Positions 16,355 through 25,240 of a DNA stretch of 50,399 nucleotides are shown here, one piece after another. Location of the stretch: positions 1 through 50,399 of the forward strand of contig CANFUT010000028.1 of NCBI GenBank assembly GCA_947450325.1, read 5' to 3'. The notes below the pieces were generated by a model. It was not told where the DNA came from and made no database searches. It saw only the letters and a program-made list of their open reading frames with translations. The translations under genes and the position numbers were made by a program. How positions within the stretch are numbered: the first letter of the stretch is position 1; the number at the start of each line of letters is the position of its first letter. Origin of the DNA: Flavobacteriia bacterium (GTDB lineage Bacteria; Bacteroidota; Bacteroidia; Flavobacteriales_D; Crocinitomicaceae).

Positions 16355-18301
16355 TTATCTATTCATTGAAACCAAAAACTCTTCATTTGATCGAGTATGG
16401 TCCATTTGTGATTTCAAAAATTCCATTGCTTCTACTGGATTCATATCAGCGATGTGGCGACGCAATACGTAAATTCGTTGCAACATGTCTTTGTTTACCA
16501 ACAAATCGTCGCGTCTTGTTCCAGAAGCTAAAATATCGATTGCAGGGAAAATTCTACGATTTGAAATTTTACGATCCAATTGCAATTCCATGTTACCAGT
16601 TCCTTTGAATTCTTCGAAAATCACTTCGTCCATTTTAGAACCTGTTTCAACCAATGCAGTTGCTAAGATTGAAAGTGAACCGCCATTTTCGATTTTTCTT
16701 GCAGAACCGAAGAAACGTTTTGGTTTGTGTAACGCATTCGCATCCACACCACCAGAAAGTACTTTTCCAGAAGCAGGAGAAACAGTATTGTAAGCACGCG
16801 CTAAACGTGTAATTGAATCTAATAATATGCAAACATCGTGTCCACATTCAACCATGCGTTTTGCTTTTTCAAGCACTATATTTGCCACTTTTACGTGTCT
16901 TTCAGCAGGTTCATCAAAAGTTGAAGCCACAACTTCCGCTTTTACACTTCGTGCCATGTCTGTCACCTCTTCAGGACGTTCATCAATTAGCAAAACAATC
17001 AAGTAAACTTCTGGATGATTGGCAGCAATTGCATTGGCAACGTCTTTCAACAACATCGTTTTACCTGTTTTAGGTTGAGCAACGATCATTCCACGTTGGC
17101 CTTTTCCAATCGGTGCAAACATGTCCATAATTCTTGTTGACATGCTTTCATCTTTATGACCAGTTAAAATGAATTTCTCATTTGGAAACAAAGGTGTTAA
17201 ATATTGGAAAGGAACACGATCACGAATGTAAGAAGGGTGACGACCATTGATTGAATCGACTTTCACTAAAGGGAAAAATTTCTCTCCTTCACGAGGCGGA
17301 CGAATTGTTCCTTTCACTGTATCTCCAGTTTTCAAACCAAAAAGTTTGATTTGACTTTGAGAAACATAAATATCATCTGGTGAAGCCAAATAGTTGTAAT
17401 CTGAAGAACGCAAGAAACCGAAACCGTCTTGAATCACTTCTAAAACACCTTCTGCGCTGACAATTCCCGCTAAATCATACAATTCTTCTTCCGCTTCTTT
17501 TTCAGCTTGACGTTGTTGTTGCGCCAATTGATTTGGATTCAGATTGCGTTGTTGATTTGGGTTCTGATTTGGATTTTGATTTTGATTTGGGTTCTGATTC
17601 GGATTAGGCCTTGGATTTGGTCTATTCTGATTCGGGTTTTGATTTGGATTCTGGTTAGGATTTGGTTTTTGCCCTTGAACGAAAGGTTTTCTTTCTACAG
17701 GAGCAGCTTCACCTTCAACAGGTGCATTATTTTCTTCACTTCTCTCATTGAAAGGTCTTTTTTCTTTAAAATTCGGACGATTTTCTTTGGGTTGAAATGG
17801 TTTTTTGTTGGCAAATTCTTTGCGGATATCGCGTCCTTTATTTTCAGTTTTCACTTCTGAATTTGTGTCTGTTTCAGGAGCTTTTTCTGATTCAACGGTT
17901 GGAGTTTCAATTTTTGTATCAGCTGTAGCGGTAAATAGGTCGCTTTTTTCTTCTGTTTTTTGAATTGTCGGTTGTTTTGCACCAATAATTACTTTTTCAG
18001 GAGCCAAACGTTTTCTTTTCTTGATTGGATTTTCAGAATCTGTATTCGAAACAATCGATTCTTCAGTTTTAGACTCAACGATTGGAGTAACTTCAGGTGT
18101 TGTTTCTTGAACTTTTACTTTTTCTGGTTTCGCTTTTCTTTGGATTTGAGCTGGATTTTCATCGCTGGTTGCGGATGAAAGTTCTTTGATTGCATCAAGA
18201 AGTTCAGATTTTTTAAAGGTTTCAACTTTTTTTATTCCGGCTGCTTTGGCAATTTCACGCAAATCAGGGAGTTTTTTGCTCTCTAAATCTTTGATATTCA
18301 T
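16355..18301 (-). CDS. rho: Transcription termination factor Rho with long disordered insert
   Basis: 648 residues against about 420 in E. coli. The order is an N-terminal Rho_N/SAP-like helical domain (1-43), a long charged and low-complexity region (about 44-275), an RNA-binding cold-shock-like domain ([21 protein letters not shown], about 285-350) and a RecA-type ATPase with P-loop [10 protein letters not shown]. The ATPase also has [12 protein letters not shown] and [15 protein letters not shown] (Walker B), and the Q/R-loops [20 protein letters not shown]. Rho is the hexameric helicase that ends transcription at untranslated RNA. The insert contains an Asn/Pro/Gln repeat tract (about 203-262). 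In Bacteroides thetaiotaomicron a comparable disordered region drives Rho condensation, so a similar role is plausible here. The gene has a long leader and its own terminator. Confidence 0.97.
   Translation of the reverse strand: MNIKDLESKKLPDLREIAKAAGIKKVETFKKSELLDAIKELSSATSDENPAQIQRKAKPEKVKVQETTPEVTPIVESKTEESIVSNTDSENPIKKRKRLAPEKVIIGAKQPTIQKTEEKSDLFTATADTKIETPTVESEKAPETDTNSEVKTENKGRDIRKEFANKKPFQPKENRPNFKEKRPFNERSEENNAPVEGEAAPVERKPFVQGQKPNPNQNPNQNPNQNRPNPRPNPNQNPNQNQNPNQNPNQQRNLNPNQLAQQQRQAEKEAEEELYDLAGIVSAEGVLEVIQDGFGFLRSSDYNYLASPDDIYVSQSQIKLFGLKTGDTVKGTIRPPREGEKFFPLVKVDSINGRHPSYIRDRVPFQYLTPLFPNEKFILTGHKDESMSTRIMDMFAPIGKGQRGMIVAQPKTGKTMLLKDVANAIAANHPEVYLIVLLIDERPEEVTDMARSVKAEVVASTFDEPAERHVKVANIVLEKAKRMVECGHDVCILLDSITRLARAYNTVSPASGKVLSGGVDANALHKPKRFFGSARKIENGGSLSILATALVETGSKMDEVIFEEFKGTGNMELQLDRKISNRRIFPAIDILASGTRRDDLLVNKDMLQRIYVLRRHIADMNPVEAMEFLKSQMDHTRSNEEFLVSMNR
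17526..17670 (-). repeat. Tandem degenerate NPNQ-coding repeats inside rho
   Basis: About a dozen imperfect copies of a 12-base unit (AAT CCA AAT CAA and variants), interrupted by RPNPRPN and QQRNL. It is in frame and encodes the Asn/Pro/Gln-rich tract of Rho. Third-base variation between units shows selection at the protein level. Copy number could change by slippage without frameshift. Confidence 0.85.
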
Positions 18302-18386
18302 AAATATGAATTAGTAATTACTGGAAAGTACACTATACTATTAAATGTGCTGTGTGATTATTTCGAATCGATCTGTTTCGACACTG

Positions 18387-18416
18387 CAATATTAACAATA
18401 TTCTAATTAATGACAA
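18387..18416 (-). promoter_or_regulatory. Possible rho promoter (TTG-N19-TAATATTG)
   Basis: On the minus strand TTG (18416-18414) is followed after 19 bases by TAATATTG (18394-18387), one mismatch from TAnnTTTG. It would give a leader of about 80 bases, in keeping with Rho autoregulation in other bacteria. The rest of the 18302-18581 gap is AT-rich with no clear structure. Confidence 0.35.
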
Positions 18417-18549
18417 CTAATATTCAAAAAAAACTGAAAATTTTAGTCAATTATTTTTTTTACAGTCTTTTTCGCTGAAAATCAAATATTGATTGGCGAA
18501 AACGATGAATTTAAATCAGAAGAAATTAAATCCAAAACTTATTTTACCC

Positions 18550-18557
18550 TATATTTG
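18550..18557 (+). promoter_or_regulatory. -7 promoter element TATATTTG (symporter gene)
   Basis: Exact TAnnTTTG. The predicted start at about 18561 lies downstream of the longest-frame TTG codon at 18489 and 21 bases before the ATG at 18582. It therefore decides the start codon. Confidence 0.55.
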
Positions 18558-18581
18558 AGCAACTATTCGAAATTTCAATTT

Positions 18582-20312
18582 ATGAAGTACATCAATTCTC
18601 TTTTTGCTTTTATAACTGCTTTTATGCTAGTTGGTTTTGTGTTTTTTATTGAAAGTAAAATACATGCAAATCATCAAAAAGAAATCTCTAAGAAAATTGA
18701 ATGGCTAAAAGTCAATCAAAAAATTGAAATTTCAACCGTAAATGCTGGAAAGTCAAATCAAAAAAACACTTTCGTTATTGATTTTATTCAAAAGGATAAA
18801 GTTTACCTGAGAGAAAATACTGCAAAACTAGATTCGAATTCAAAACGATTGGTGTTGACGCACGCAAACTTGCAAAAATTATATTCAGGCAGTTATCAAT
18901 TAGACAGTATTCAAAAATCCAAAATTTCATTCGACAAACTTTCAAACAAATCGCAAGCTTTGAAAATCGACGGAATGCCTGCGCCACAAAATGCACTTTT
19001 AGTAACACAAGTTGTAAGATATTTATTGATGGCTTTTTTACTTTTTGTCGCATACAAAAGAAAGAAATTGGCTTTATGGATTTTTGCAGCAATGATAATT
19101 GGTGTTGGTGTAGGAATCGATTTCCCTGTATTTTCCTTAGAAATGGAACGTTTAGGAATCATTTTCCTTCGTTTGATTAAGTCGTTGGTTGCACCGTTAA
19201 TTTTCGCCACTTTGGTTGTCGGCATTGCTGGTCACACCAATATGAAACAATTGGGTAGAATTGGTTTGAAAAGTATTTTGTATTTCGAAATTATTACTAC
19301 AATGGCGCTTTTTGTTGGATTGTTGGCCATCAATGTCAGCAAAGCAGGAGTAGGTGTTCATGTGGAAGCTAGGGCAGAAGACAAGGCAAAATCTGAAAAA
19401 ATCTTAGAGCAAACGAAAGAAGGAAATCACCGCGATCACATTGTAGAGATTTTTCCTGAGAATATTGCAAAATCTATTTTCAATAATGAAGTATTACAAA
19501 TTGTAGTTTTCTCTGTGATTTTTGCAGTTGGATTGGGAATGGTGAAACACGAGCAACACAAACATACCATGCTCAGCTTTTTCGAAGGATTGAGTGAAGT
19601 GATGTTTAAGTTTACTGACATTGTGATGTACATTGCGCCGTTGGCTGTTTTTGGAGCTTTGGCGAGCACCGTTGCGAAATCCGGGGTCGAAATTTTAGGA
19701 AACTTATTGCAATTGGTTGGCACACTTTATGTCGCTCTTGTCATATTTTTGACTTGTATTTTACTTCCAATTGCTTTGCTGACAAAAGTTCCAGTTCGAA
19801 GATTTATCAAAGCAATTACTGAACCTGTTTCTTTGGCTTTTGCTACCGCTAGTAGTGAAGCTGCTTTGCCAAAAGCGATGGAAAACATGGAAAAATTAGG
19901 CGTTTCTAAGAAAGTTGTCGCCTTTGTTATTCCAACTGGATATAGTTTCAATTTAGATGGTACGACGTTGTATCTTTCACTGGCTACCGTTTTCGTAGCA
20001 CAAATGTGTGGCGTTGATATGTCGTTGGGTGAACAAATTGGAATTTGTTTGGTTCTGATGCTCACAAGTAAAGGTGTTGCTGGCGTGCGCGGGGCATCAT
20101 TCGTAATACTCGCAGGTGCTGTAGCAACGATTGATGGCGTTGATCCTCAAAAAGCAAGTGTGATTTTAGCTGTTGACGCTTTAATGGACATGGCAAGAAC
20201 AAGTGTGAATGTGATTGGAAATTGTTTGGCTTCTGTAATTATCGCTAAATCCGAAGGGGAATTTACTTTATCTCCAGAGGTTGATTTACATGCTTTGCCG
20301 AAGGAAATTTAG
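18582..20312 (+). CDS. DAACS-family dicarboxylate/amino acid:cation symporter with extra N-terminal extracytoplasmic domain
   Basis: 576 residues from the ATG at 18582. The C-terminal 420 residues (about 160-576) are a sodium:dicarboxylate/glutamate symporter (GltPh/SDF fold). They show the serine-rich ATASSEAALPKAMENME hairpin, NLDGTTLYLS (NMDGT equivalent), GVRGASFVILAGAVATIDG and DMARTSVNVIGNCLAS. Usual members are about 400-450 residues. The first 160 residues add one membrane helix (about 5-24), about 110 hydrophilic residues (25-135) and a second helix (about 141-157). This places the added domain outside and keeps the transporter topology. It has an SH3-like look (KIEISTVNAG...FVIDFIQKDKVYL) but I do not recognise it. 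It is monocistronic. Transport of glutamate, aspartate or a C4-dicarboxylate is inferred from the family. Confidence 0.9.
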   Translation: MKYINSLFAFITAFMLVGFVFFIESKIHANHQKEISKKIEWLKVNQKIEISTVNAGKSNQKNTFVIDFIQKDKVYLRENTAKLDSNSKRLVLTHANLQKLYSGSYQLDSIQKSKISFDKLSNKSQALKIDGMPAPQNALLVTQVVRYLLMAFLLFVAYKRKKLALWIFAAMIIGVGVGIDFPVFSLEMERLGIIFLRLIKSLVAPLIFATLVVGIAGHTNMKQLGRIGLKSILYFEIITTMALFVGLLAINVSKAGVGVHVEARAEDKAKSEKILEQTKEGNHRDHIVEIFPENIAKSIFNNEVLQIVVFSVIFAVGLGMVKHEQHKHTMLSFFEGLSEVMFKFTDIVMYIAPLAVFGALASTVAKSGVEILGNLLQLVGTLYVALVIFLTCILLPIALLTKVPVRRFIKAITEPVSLAFATASSEAALPKAMENMEKLGVSKKVVAFVIPTGYSFNLDGTTLYLSLATVFVAQMCGVDMSLGEQIGICLVLMLTSKGVAGVRGASFVILAGAVATIDGVDPQKASVILAVDALMDMARTSVNVIGNCLASVIIAKSEGEFTLSPEVDLHALPKEI

Positions 20313-20351
20313 GAATATACAGTATCTAATATTGTAGTTTTTACTATCCGA

Positions 20352-20374
20352 TTTTATCCGTTAGAATCACTTAA
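20352..20374 (+). repeat. 23-bp dispersed repeat, copy 1
   Basis: The 23 bases starting TTTTATCCGTTAG and ending CACTTAA are identical to 47239-47261. Similarity continues weakly for about 25 bases downstream (AGTAAA..CT.A.ATTT). It lies 40 bases after the symporter gene. Immediately after it AAATCTAAGATTT forms a short near-palindrome. Confidence 0.8.
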
Positions 20375-20425
20375 CAACAAGTAAAATCTAAGATTTAATA
20401 TAAATTTATTTAAAAATAGAAAAAC

Positions 20426-20746
20426 ATGCTCATCACCACAAGCACCCATTTAGAAGGATACAAAATTACCAATCAACACGGTTTGGTAAGAGGAATCACA
20501 GTTCGCTCTCGCGGTTTGGGCGGAAATTTTGCAGGTAGTTTTATGACCATTTTTGGTGGAAAAAGCACGATATATACGAATCTTTGTGAAACTGCCCGTG
20601 AGGAAGCTTATCAATTGATGATCAACAACGCTCAATCGCTCGGTGCAAATGCAATTATCAATATGCGTTATGAATCTAATGAAGTCATGCAAGGAGTGAC
20701 TGAAGTGTTGGCTTACGGTACCGCAGTCGAAGTAGAGAAAATTTAA
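20426..20746 (+). CDS. YbjQ/UPF0145 family protein
   Basis: 106 residues, the full length of the family. Typical motifs are TSTHLEGYKITNQHGLVRGITVRSRGLGGNF, an acidic/Arg helix (ETAREEAYQLMINNAQSLGANAIINMRYE) and the C-terminal VLAYGTAVEVE. The structure known for the family is a small pentameric alpha/beta protein sometimes called a heavy-metal-binding domain. Its cellular role is not established. It is cytoplasmic with no neighbours in operon distance; the preceding gap holds the 23-bp repeat. Confidence 0.9.
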   Translation: MLITTSTHLEGYKITNQHGLVRGITVRSRGLGGNFAGSFMTIFGGKSTIYTNLCETAREEAYQLMINNAQSLGANAIINMRYESNEVMQGVTEVLAYGTAVEVEKI

Positions 20747-20826
20747 TTTTTCAATCATCACCCAACCTTAATTTTCGATGAATCGTTATATATGCTAATA
20801 AATTAGTGGTGAATTATCATATTTTA

Positions 20827-20856
20827 TTGCTGTTTACAGCAAAATTTGTATATTCG
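20827..20856 (+). promoter_or_regulatory. Promoter of the sigma-factor gene (TTG-N19-TATATTCG)
   Basis: TTG (20827-20829) and TATATTCG (20849-20856) are 19 bases apart. The -7 element has C in place of the third T of the consensus. The predicted leader is about 93 bases. The same TTCG variant appears before the fumarase and pheT genes. Confidence 0.45.
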
Positions 20857-20952
20857 TCGAAATAATAATTATAAAACAAGTTGCCTATAGCAAAACATTA
20901 CTCTATAAAATTTTAAAAATCAGAGCTTAGCTCATTTTAAACGAGGAATGTT

Positions 20953-21549
20953 ATGTCTATGAAACTAATGGATGACCACCAGCTTGTTACTGCTTATTTG
21001 GCAGGAAACCACAAAGCTTTCGAAATACTTTTAATGCGTCATAAAAATAAAATTTACCGTTTTATTTATTTGAAAATTAAAAGTCAAGAATTAGCAGAAG
21101 ATATCTTTCAGGAGACTTTTGTGAAAATCATCAACACGCTTCAATTAGGAAATTACAACGAAGAAGGTAAATTTTTGCCTTGGGCAATGCGTATAGCGCA
21201 CAACTTGGTAATTGATCATTTCCGTAAAACGAGCAAAGTGCGCATGATTTCTGAAAGTTCTTCTAAAAATGAAGATTTTTCTATTTTCAGTGTCCTAAGT
21301 TCTGGAGATGATGATACGCTAAAATCCATGAGTAGAGGTGAGCTTGAAACCCAAATGGTCGAATTAATTGATTATTTACCAGAATCTCAAAAGGAAATCA
21401 TTCGCATGCGCATTTTTCAAGATTTATCTTTCAAAGACATCGCTGAGATGGAAGGAATTAGCATCAATACTGCCTTGGGTAGAATGCGTTACGCTTTGAT
21501 GAACTTGAGGAAAATGATTGACAAACACAACATTGTGGTTGACATTTAA
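20953..21549 (+). CDS. RNA polymerase sigma factor, ECF-like sigma-70 family
   Basis: 198 residues. Region 2 (about 20-90) has LAEDIFQETFVKIINTL and LPWAMRIAHNLVIDHFRK. Region 4 (about 135-190) has PESQKEIIRMRIFQDLSFKDIAEMEGISINTALGRMRYALMNLRK, a clear helix-turn-helix. The 20-codon acidic linker is within the usual range. The start at 20953 avoids an out-of-frame ATG at 20948. No anti-sigma gene follows; the next gene is convergent and starts at the very next base. Control is therefore probably at transcription, through its long leader, or by a distant partner. Target genes are unknown. Confidence 0.93.
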   Translation: MSMKLMDDHQLVTAYLAGNHKAFEILLMRHKNKIYRFIYLKIKSQELAEDIFQETFVKIINTLQLGNYNEEGKFLPWAMRIAHNLVIDHFRKTSKVRMISESSSKNEDFSIFSVLSSGDDDTLKSMSRGELETQMVELIDYLPESQKEIIRMRIFQDLSFKDIAEMEGISINTALGRMRYALMNLRKMIDKHNIVVDI

Positions 21550-22053
21550 TCAATAGTTTTCGGTAAAACTTGCGAGGTAATTTTCAATAATTTCAATCTC
21601 TTCACGGTAATCAGCGTGTAAATCTTCATCGATTTTTAGCAGCGATTTTTCGATATTCGTAAATTGTCGATTCAATAGATTAAACAACACTGGAAAACGA
21701 TCTAAACGAATTTTTAGCGCCATCATGTTTTTACAAAAGTGAATCAATAACTCAACTTCTGTCTCTTTTTTGCCAGAATACTTGATGTTTTTCTTCAACT
21801 CGCGGACAATCTTTTGCAAACCTTTTTTAATGAATCTAATGTTTGACTTGTTTATTTCTTGAAATTGTACATCTAAATTTTCTTTGATTTTTTGGATGTA
21901 ATTGGACTCAAAATCAGCTTCAAACAGCAAATAATTCAATAATTCTTTGTTCTCTTTATTGTATTTCGCCAATGCGGAAAGTAAAATGACCAACTCCGCT
22001 TCTGGAAGTTGGCCAATTTCTTTTTTAATCTCACTGATTGAGGCTATTTTCAT
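21550..22053 (-). CDS. Small helical protein of unknown function (DUF6155-like)
   Basis: 167 residues, almost entirely alpha-helical by composition, rich in Lys, Glu and Leu with no signal peptide or membrane segment. The N-terminus has SEIKKEIGQLPEAELVILLSALAKYNKENKELLNYLLF, which looks like the DUF6155 family of Bacteroidota; that label is tentative. It ends on the base after the sigma-factor stop, and its start is 9 bases downstream of the M1 peptidase stop, so it may be the second gene of that transcript. No function can be given. Confidence 0.7.
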   Translation of the reverse strand: MKIASISEIKKEIGQLPEAELVILLSALAKYNKENKELLNYLLFEADFESNYIQKIKENLDVQFQEINKSNIRFIKKGLQKIVRELKKNIKYSGKKETEVELLIHFCKNMMALKIRLDRFPVLFNLLNRQFTNIEKSLLKIDEDLHADYREEIEIIENYLASFTENY

Positions 22054-22062
22054 CCTAAATTT

Positions 22063-25062
22063 TTAGAGTAAATCTCCTAATTTAAATGGTTTGTTAATGG
22101 CATTTAAACGAATCGTAAATCTGATTTTTTCCAAATATTTTGCGTCTGTCGCTTTGTAAGCATCGACCAAGTTTTTACTCATGTAAACTGGGAAATAAAC
22201 ACTAAATACTTTGCTCAATTTTACACCGATTCCTGTGTTCAAAACACCTGTAAATGTATTTCCTTTTTGGAATCCTCCAGCGTCAACGAATATTCCAAAA
22301 ATTCCTGGTTTGAACGGTAAATCGAAGTACAAATTGGCAGAAGTCATCCACTTGTCCGTCGTTCCGTAGTTGCTCGACATTTTAAATCCACCTTGGTTTT
22401 CCAAACGTTGGTTGCTACTTCCAAAATTTCCACTGTTTGTTCTATCAAAGAAATATTCTTCCAAGAAAATATCTTGAGAACCACTTGTTCCAGCCAATGA
22501 CATTTGCAAACGATTTCCATAAGTTCCATTAGTATTGTAGCTCAAATTACCACCAATAAAAGCACGGATTTCGATCCAACGTTTCATTTTGTTTTTCAAG
22601 TATTTGTATCTGTAAGTCGCTTCAAAAGTTGCACGACTCATTTCGCTATTGTCTCTCAAATTATCTATAAAATCTGCTCTTAAAACTGTCCCAAATTGGT
22701 GGTCTGGTTTGCTGTAGTCAAAAATATATTTTGCATATCCTCCAGCGTGATCATTCGTCGTTGGACCATATTTATCATTTCTATAAATTGTTTGAAATAA
22801 AAGTGTTTGCGAAATCGGACCAGCAGATTTTCTATTTCCCAATTTCATGAAAACGTAAGGCATTGCCGCTGCATAATAAGATTCATTTCCTCTGAAGTAA
22901 GAATCATTTTTAAATGTTCTCAAAGACATTCCAACTCTCATTAATTTGATACAAGATTTAGGCAAAAATGTAAAACTCATTTCTCCAGTTCCTGAAATAT
23001 TTTTTCTTCCAAATGAATAAACAGGTGCGACGAAATACTGAAATTTCTTAAAAGGAATCCCAATGTTGTGAATCGCAACTCCTAACATCAACTTGTCGTG
23101 GCGATTTGCACCAATTACAGGCAACCAAAAATTATTTGATTTTGTTGCTTCGTGATCTCCCAATAAAAATTCAAATTTCAACGGTTCTATTTTATTGAAA
23201 AGTTGGTCTTTTTTCCAGTTATTGTTGCTGCGATCCAATTCAGGAATATTTTTGTTCGGGTCGATTTGAATAAATTCAGCATTTTTTGTTGCCATGGAAA
23301 CCAAAGTGTTTTTCGCTCCAGGTTCAACCCAAACCGTTTCAACTATTTTTCCGTCTTTAATTGCACTCACGCCAATTGGACCGTCAACTTGACCAACATT
23401 TTTGATTTTTACTTGAGTTTCAGTTTCATTTGATTTTACACTTTTGATCTTGTAATCAATGTGGTTTGTCGTTTGAATCAAATCGTGAAACAACCAATCC
23501 AATTTTTTTCCAGTGGATTGTTCCAAAACCCTCTGCATGTCTTCAGGTTGCGGATGTTTGAATTTGTAAGCTTCAAAATAATCAGACATCGCTTTATTAA
23601 AAACAGTTTCTCCCAAATAATCTTTCAAATAGAAAAATACCAATCCAGTTTTCTGATACATGATGACGCCATAATTCGTACTAGAGAAATCAGCAGATTT
23701 AGTTTCAATTGGTTGATCTTCACCAAGCATCGAAATGGTTCTATAAGAAATATCTCCCATGTCATGGTGATCCAAATCATTTAAATGAAATCTTCCACCC
23801 AAAACCATATCTGACATGTTTTTATTGTCAGGATATTTGGTCGCTACGTAGCGCATTTCATTCAAAGTATTCATTCCTTCATCCATCCAACCGTGAATGC
23901 GCTCATTCGAACCTAAAATACCGTAAAACCAGTTGTGACCAACTTCATGCACAATTACAATCTCTAATTCCATTGCATTGCTTGAATTTCCAATCACTGT
24001 CACATTTGGATATTCCATTCCACCTCCTGCGCTAATGGTTCCGTCAACGGCAGTTACTTGATTGTATGGATAATCACCATTCCATTTTGAATAATAGAAA
24101 GTTGCATCGTTGATGTATTCAATAGATTTTTGCCATAAATTTCCATTTTGCGGTACATACATTGCCCAAGAAATTACTTTTCTCTTGCTGTTTGGCAATT
24201 CAACTTCTCCTTTTAAGACATCAAATCTTTTGTCAGCAAACCACGCAAAATCGTGCACTTTGGATTGTATGTATCGAATGGTTTTCCATTCTTTGGAAGA
24301 TTCAGGGAAAGCTGGTTTGTCTTTTTTAGAGTTTGAATAGCTGTTTGTTTTTACTTTATCAGCAGTTTTACTAGCCAATTCATTCAAAAATTCAACTTCA
24401 GAAGCAGTTTGTAAATCTCCAGTTGATCCAACAACATAATTCTTAGGCAAAGTGATGGATACATCAAATGAACCATATTCTGAATAAAATTCGCCTTGAT
24501 TTAAATATGGCATCCAATTCCATCCATTTTTATCATAAACTGCAGGTTTTGGGTACCACTGAGTGATTTGATAAGACTGTTCAATGTGTCCCAAACGTGA
24601 AATTTTCCCTGATGGAAGTTTCACTTTGAAAGGTGTTGAAATCACCAAACTTTCACCTGGATTCAAAGGTTTTGCAAGCGTTAAAACACAAACATCCATG
24701 TTTTTGGGAAGGTATTCCCATTTTACTTTTTCGCCGTTTACTTTAAAATCGAGTGAATCAATTCCGCCTTTGTCTTTTTCATCAGCAAATGTCAAGAATT
24801 CTTCACCGTTTTTATACAGTTGTTTCCCTAATGCTGAATTTCCATCGCGGTATGCATTTGGCCACAAGTGGATGTAGATTTGTGCTAGTTTGTCTGGTGA
24901 ATTATTGATGTAAACAAAAGATTCAGATGCAGTAATCACATGATTTACATCGTCTAATTTGACATCAATTTTATAATTCACTTCTTGTTGCCAATAATTT
25001 TGGGCAAAAGAAAAAGTTGAAACAAGACAAAATAGGGAAGCGTGGAGTATATTTTTTCTCAT
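22063..25062 (-). CDS. M1 family metallopeptidase with C-terminal beta-barrel-like region
   Basis: 999 residues with a signal peptide (about 1-20, ending SFAQ). The M1 aminopeptidase part (about 25-530) contains SAGGGMEYPN, which replaces the usual GAMEN exopeptidase motif. It also has the zinc site His372-E-V-G-His376, with the third ligand Glu395 after the standard 18-residue spacing (WMDEG). After a beta-sandwich with a CARDB-like NVGQVDGPIGVSAIKDG section, residues from about 640 to the end alternate short strands: MLGVAIHNIGIPFKKFQYFVAPVYSFGRKN, AGGYAKYIFDY, KTFSVYFPVYMSK. They look like an outer-membrane barrel of about 16 strands. If so, the protease domain would be tethered to the outer membrane. 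Peptidase activity is likely; the barrel is inferred. Confidence 0.92.
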   Translation of the reverse strand: MRKNILHASLFCLVSTFSFAQNYWQQEVNYKIDVKLDDVNHVITASESFVYINNSPDKLAQIYIHLWPNAYRDGNSALGKQLYKNGEEFLTFADEKDKGGIDSLDFKVNGEKVKWEYLPKNMDVCVLTLAKPLNPGESLVISTPFKVKLPSGKISRLGHIEQSYQITQWYPKPAVYDKNGWNWMPYLNQGEFYSEYGSFDVSITLPKNYVVGSTGDLQTASEVEFLNELASKTADKVKTNSYSNSKKDKPAFPESSKEWKTIRYIQSKVHDFAWFADKRFDVLKGEVELPNSKRKVISWAMYVPQNGNLWQKSIEYINDATFYYSKWNGDYPYNQVTAVDGTISAGGGMEYPNVTVIGNSSNAMELEIVIVHEVGHNWFYGILGSNERIHGWMDEGMNTLNEMRYVATKYPDNKNMSDMVLGGRFHLNDLDHHDMGDISYRTISMLGEDQPIETKSADFSSTNYGVIMYQKTGLVFFYLKDYLGETVFNKAMSDYFEAYKFKHPQPEDMQRVLEQSTGKKLDWLFHDLIQTTNHIDYKIKSVKSNETETQVKIKNVGQVDGPIGVSAIKDGKIVETVWVEPGAKNTLVSMATKNAEFIQIDPNKNIPELDRSNNNWKKDQLFNKIEPLKFEFLLGDHEATKSNNFWLPVIGANRHDKLMLGVAIHNIGIPFKKFQYFVAPVYSFGRKNISGTGEMSFTFLPKSCIKLMRVGMSLRTFKNDSYFRGNESYYAAAMPYVFMKLGNRKSAGPISQTLLFQTIYRNDKYGPTTNDHAGGYAKYIFDYSKPDHQFGTVLRADFIDNLRDNSEMSRATFEATYRYKYLKNKMKRWIEIRAFIGGNLSYNTNGTYGNRLQMSLAGTSGSQDIFLEEYFFDRTNSGNFGSSNQRLENQGGFKMSSNYGTTDKWMTSANLYFDLPFKPGIFGIFVDAGGFQKGNTFTGVLNTGIGVKLSKVFSVYFPVYMSKNLVDAYKATDAKYLEKIRFTIRLNAINKPFKLGDLL

Positions 25063-25128
25063 AGTTAAATTTATAAATAATAGCAGTGTGACTATTTTCG
25101 AATCAAAAAGTTACTTTTAATTTAGCTA

Positions 25129-25136
25129 CAAAGATA
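25129..25136 (-). promoter_or_regulatory. -7 promoter element TATCTTTG (M1 peptidase gene)
   Basis: On the minus strand an exact TAnnTTTG. The predicted start near 25125 gives a leader of about 63 bases. Confidence 0.5.
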
Positions 25137-25193
25137 AGTGAAGTAATCTTGGGAAATTTACCGTTCATAAAAAGTATTCAAAAATATATCCAC

Positions 25194-25222
25194 AAAAAAA
25201 GGCCGCCACAACTGACGACCTT
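25194..25222 (-). terminator. Rho-independent terminator of the TlpA-like gene
   Basis: On the minus strand AAGGTCGTC (25222-25214) pairs, with two G-T pairs, with the 9 bases complementary to 25199-25207 around a 6-base loop. A run of T (complement of 25194-25200) follows. It starts 18 bases after the stop codon. Confidence 0.85.
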
Positions 25223-25240
25223 GCTTTTGATTTTTAAGTC

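Noticed and set aside
17526-17670. CRISPR-like or minisatellite array
   Set aside because: The units are codon-phased, degenerate at third positions and lie inside the rho coding frame, with no spacers.
17507-18178. Plus-strand frames rich in Ile, Leu and Trp opposite rho
   Set aside because: They mirror the low-complexity repeats of rho and have no homologous look or start signals.
18489-18581. 31-codon N-terminal extension of the symporter from a TTG
   Set aside because: A -7 element (18550-18557) lies inside it, and the signal-anchor helix begins right after the ATG at 18582.
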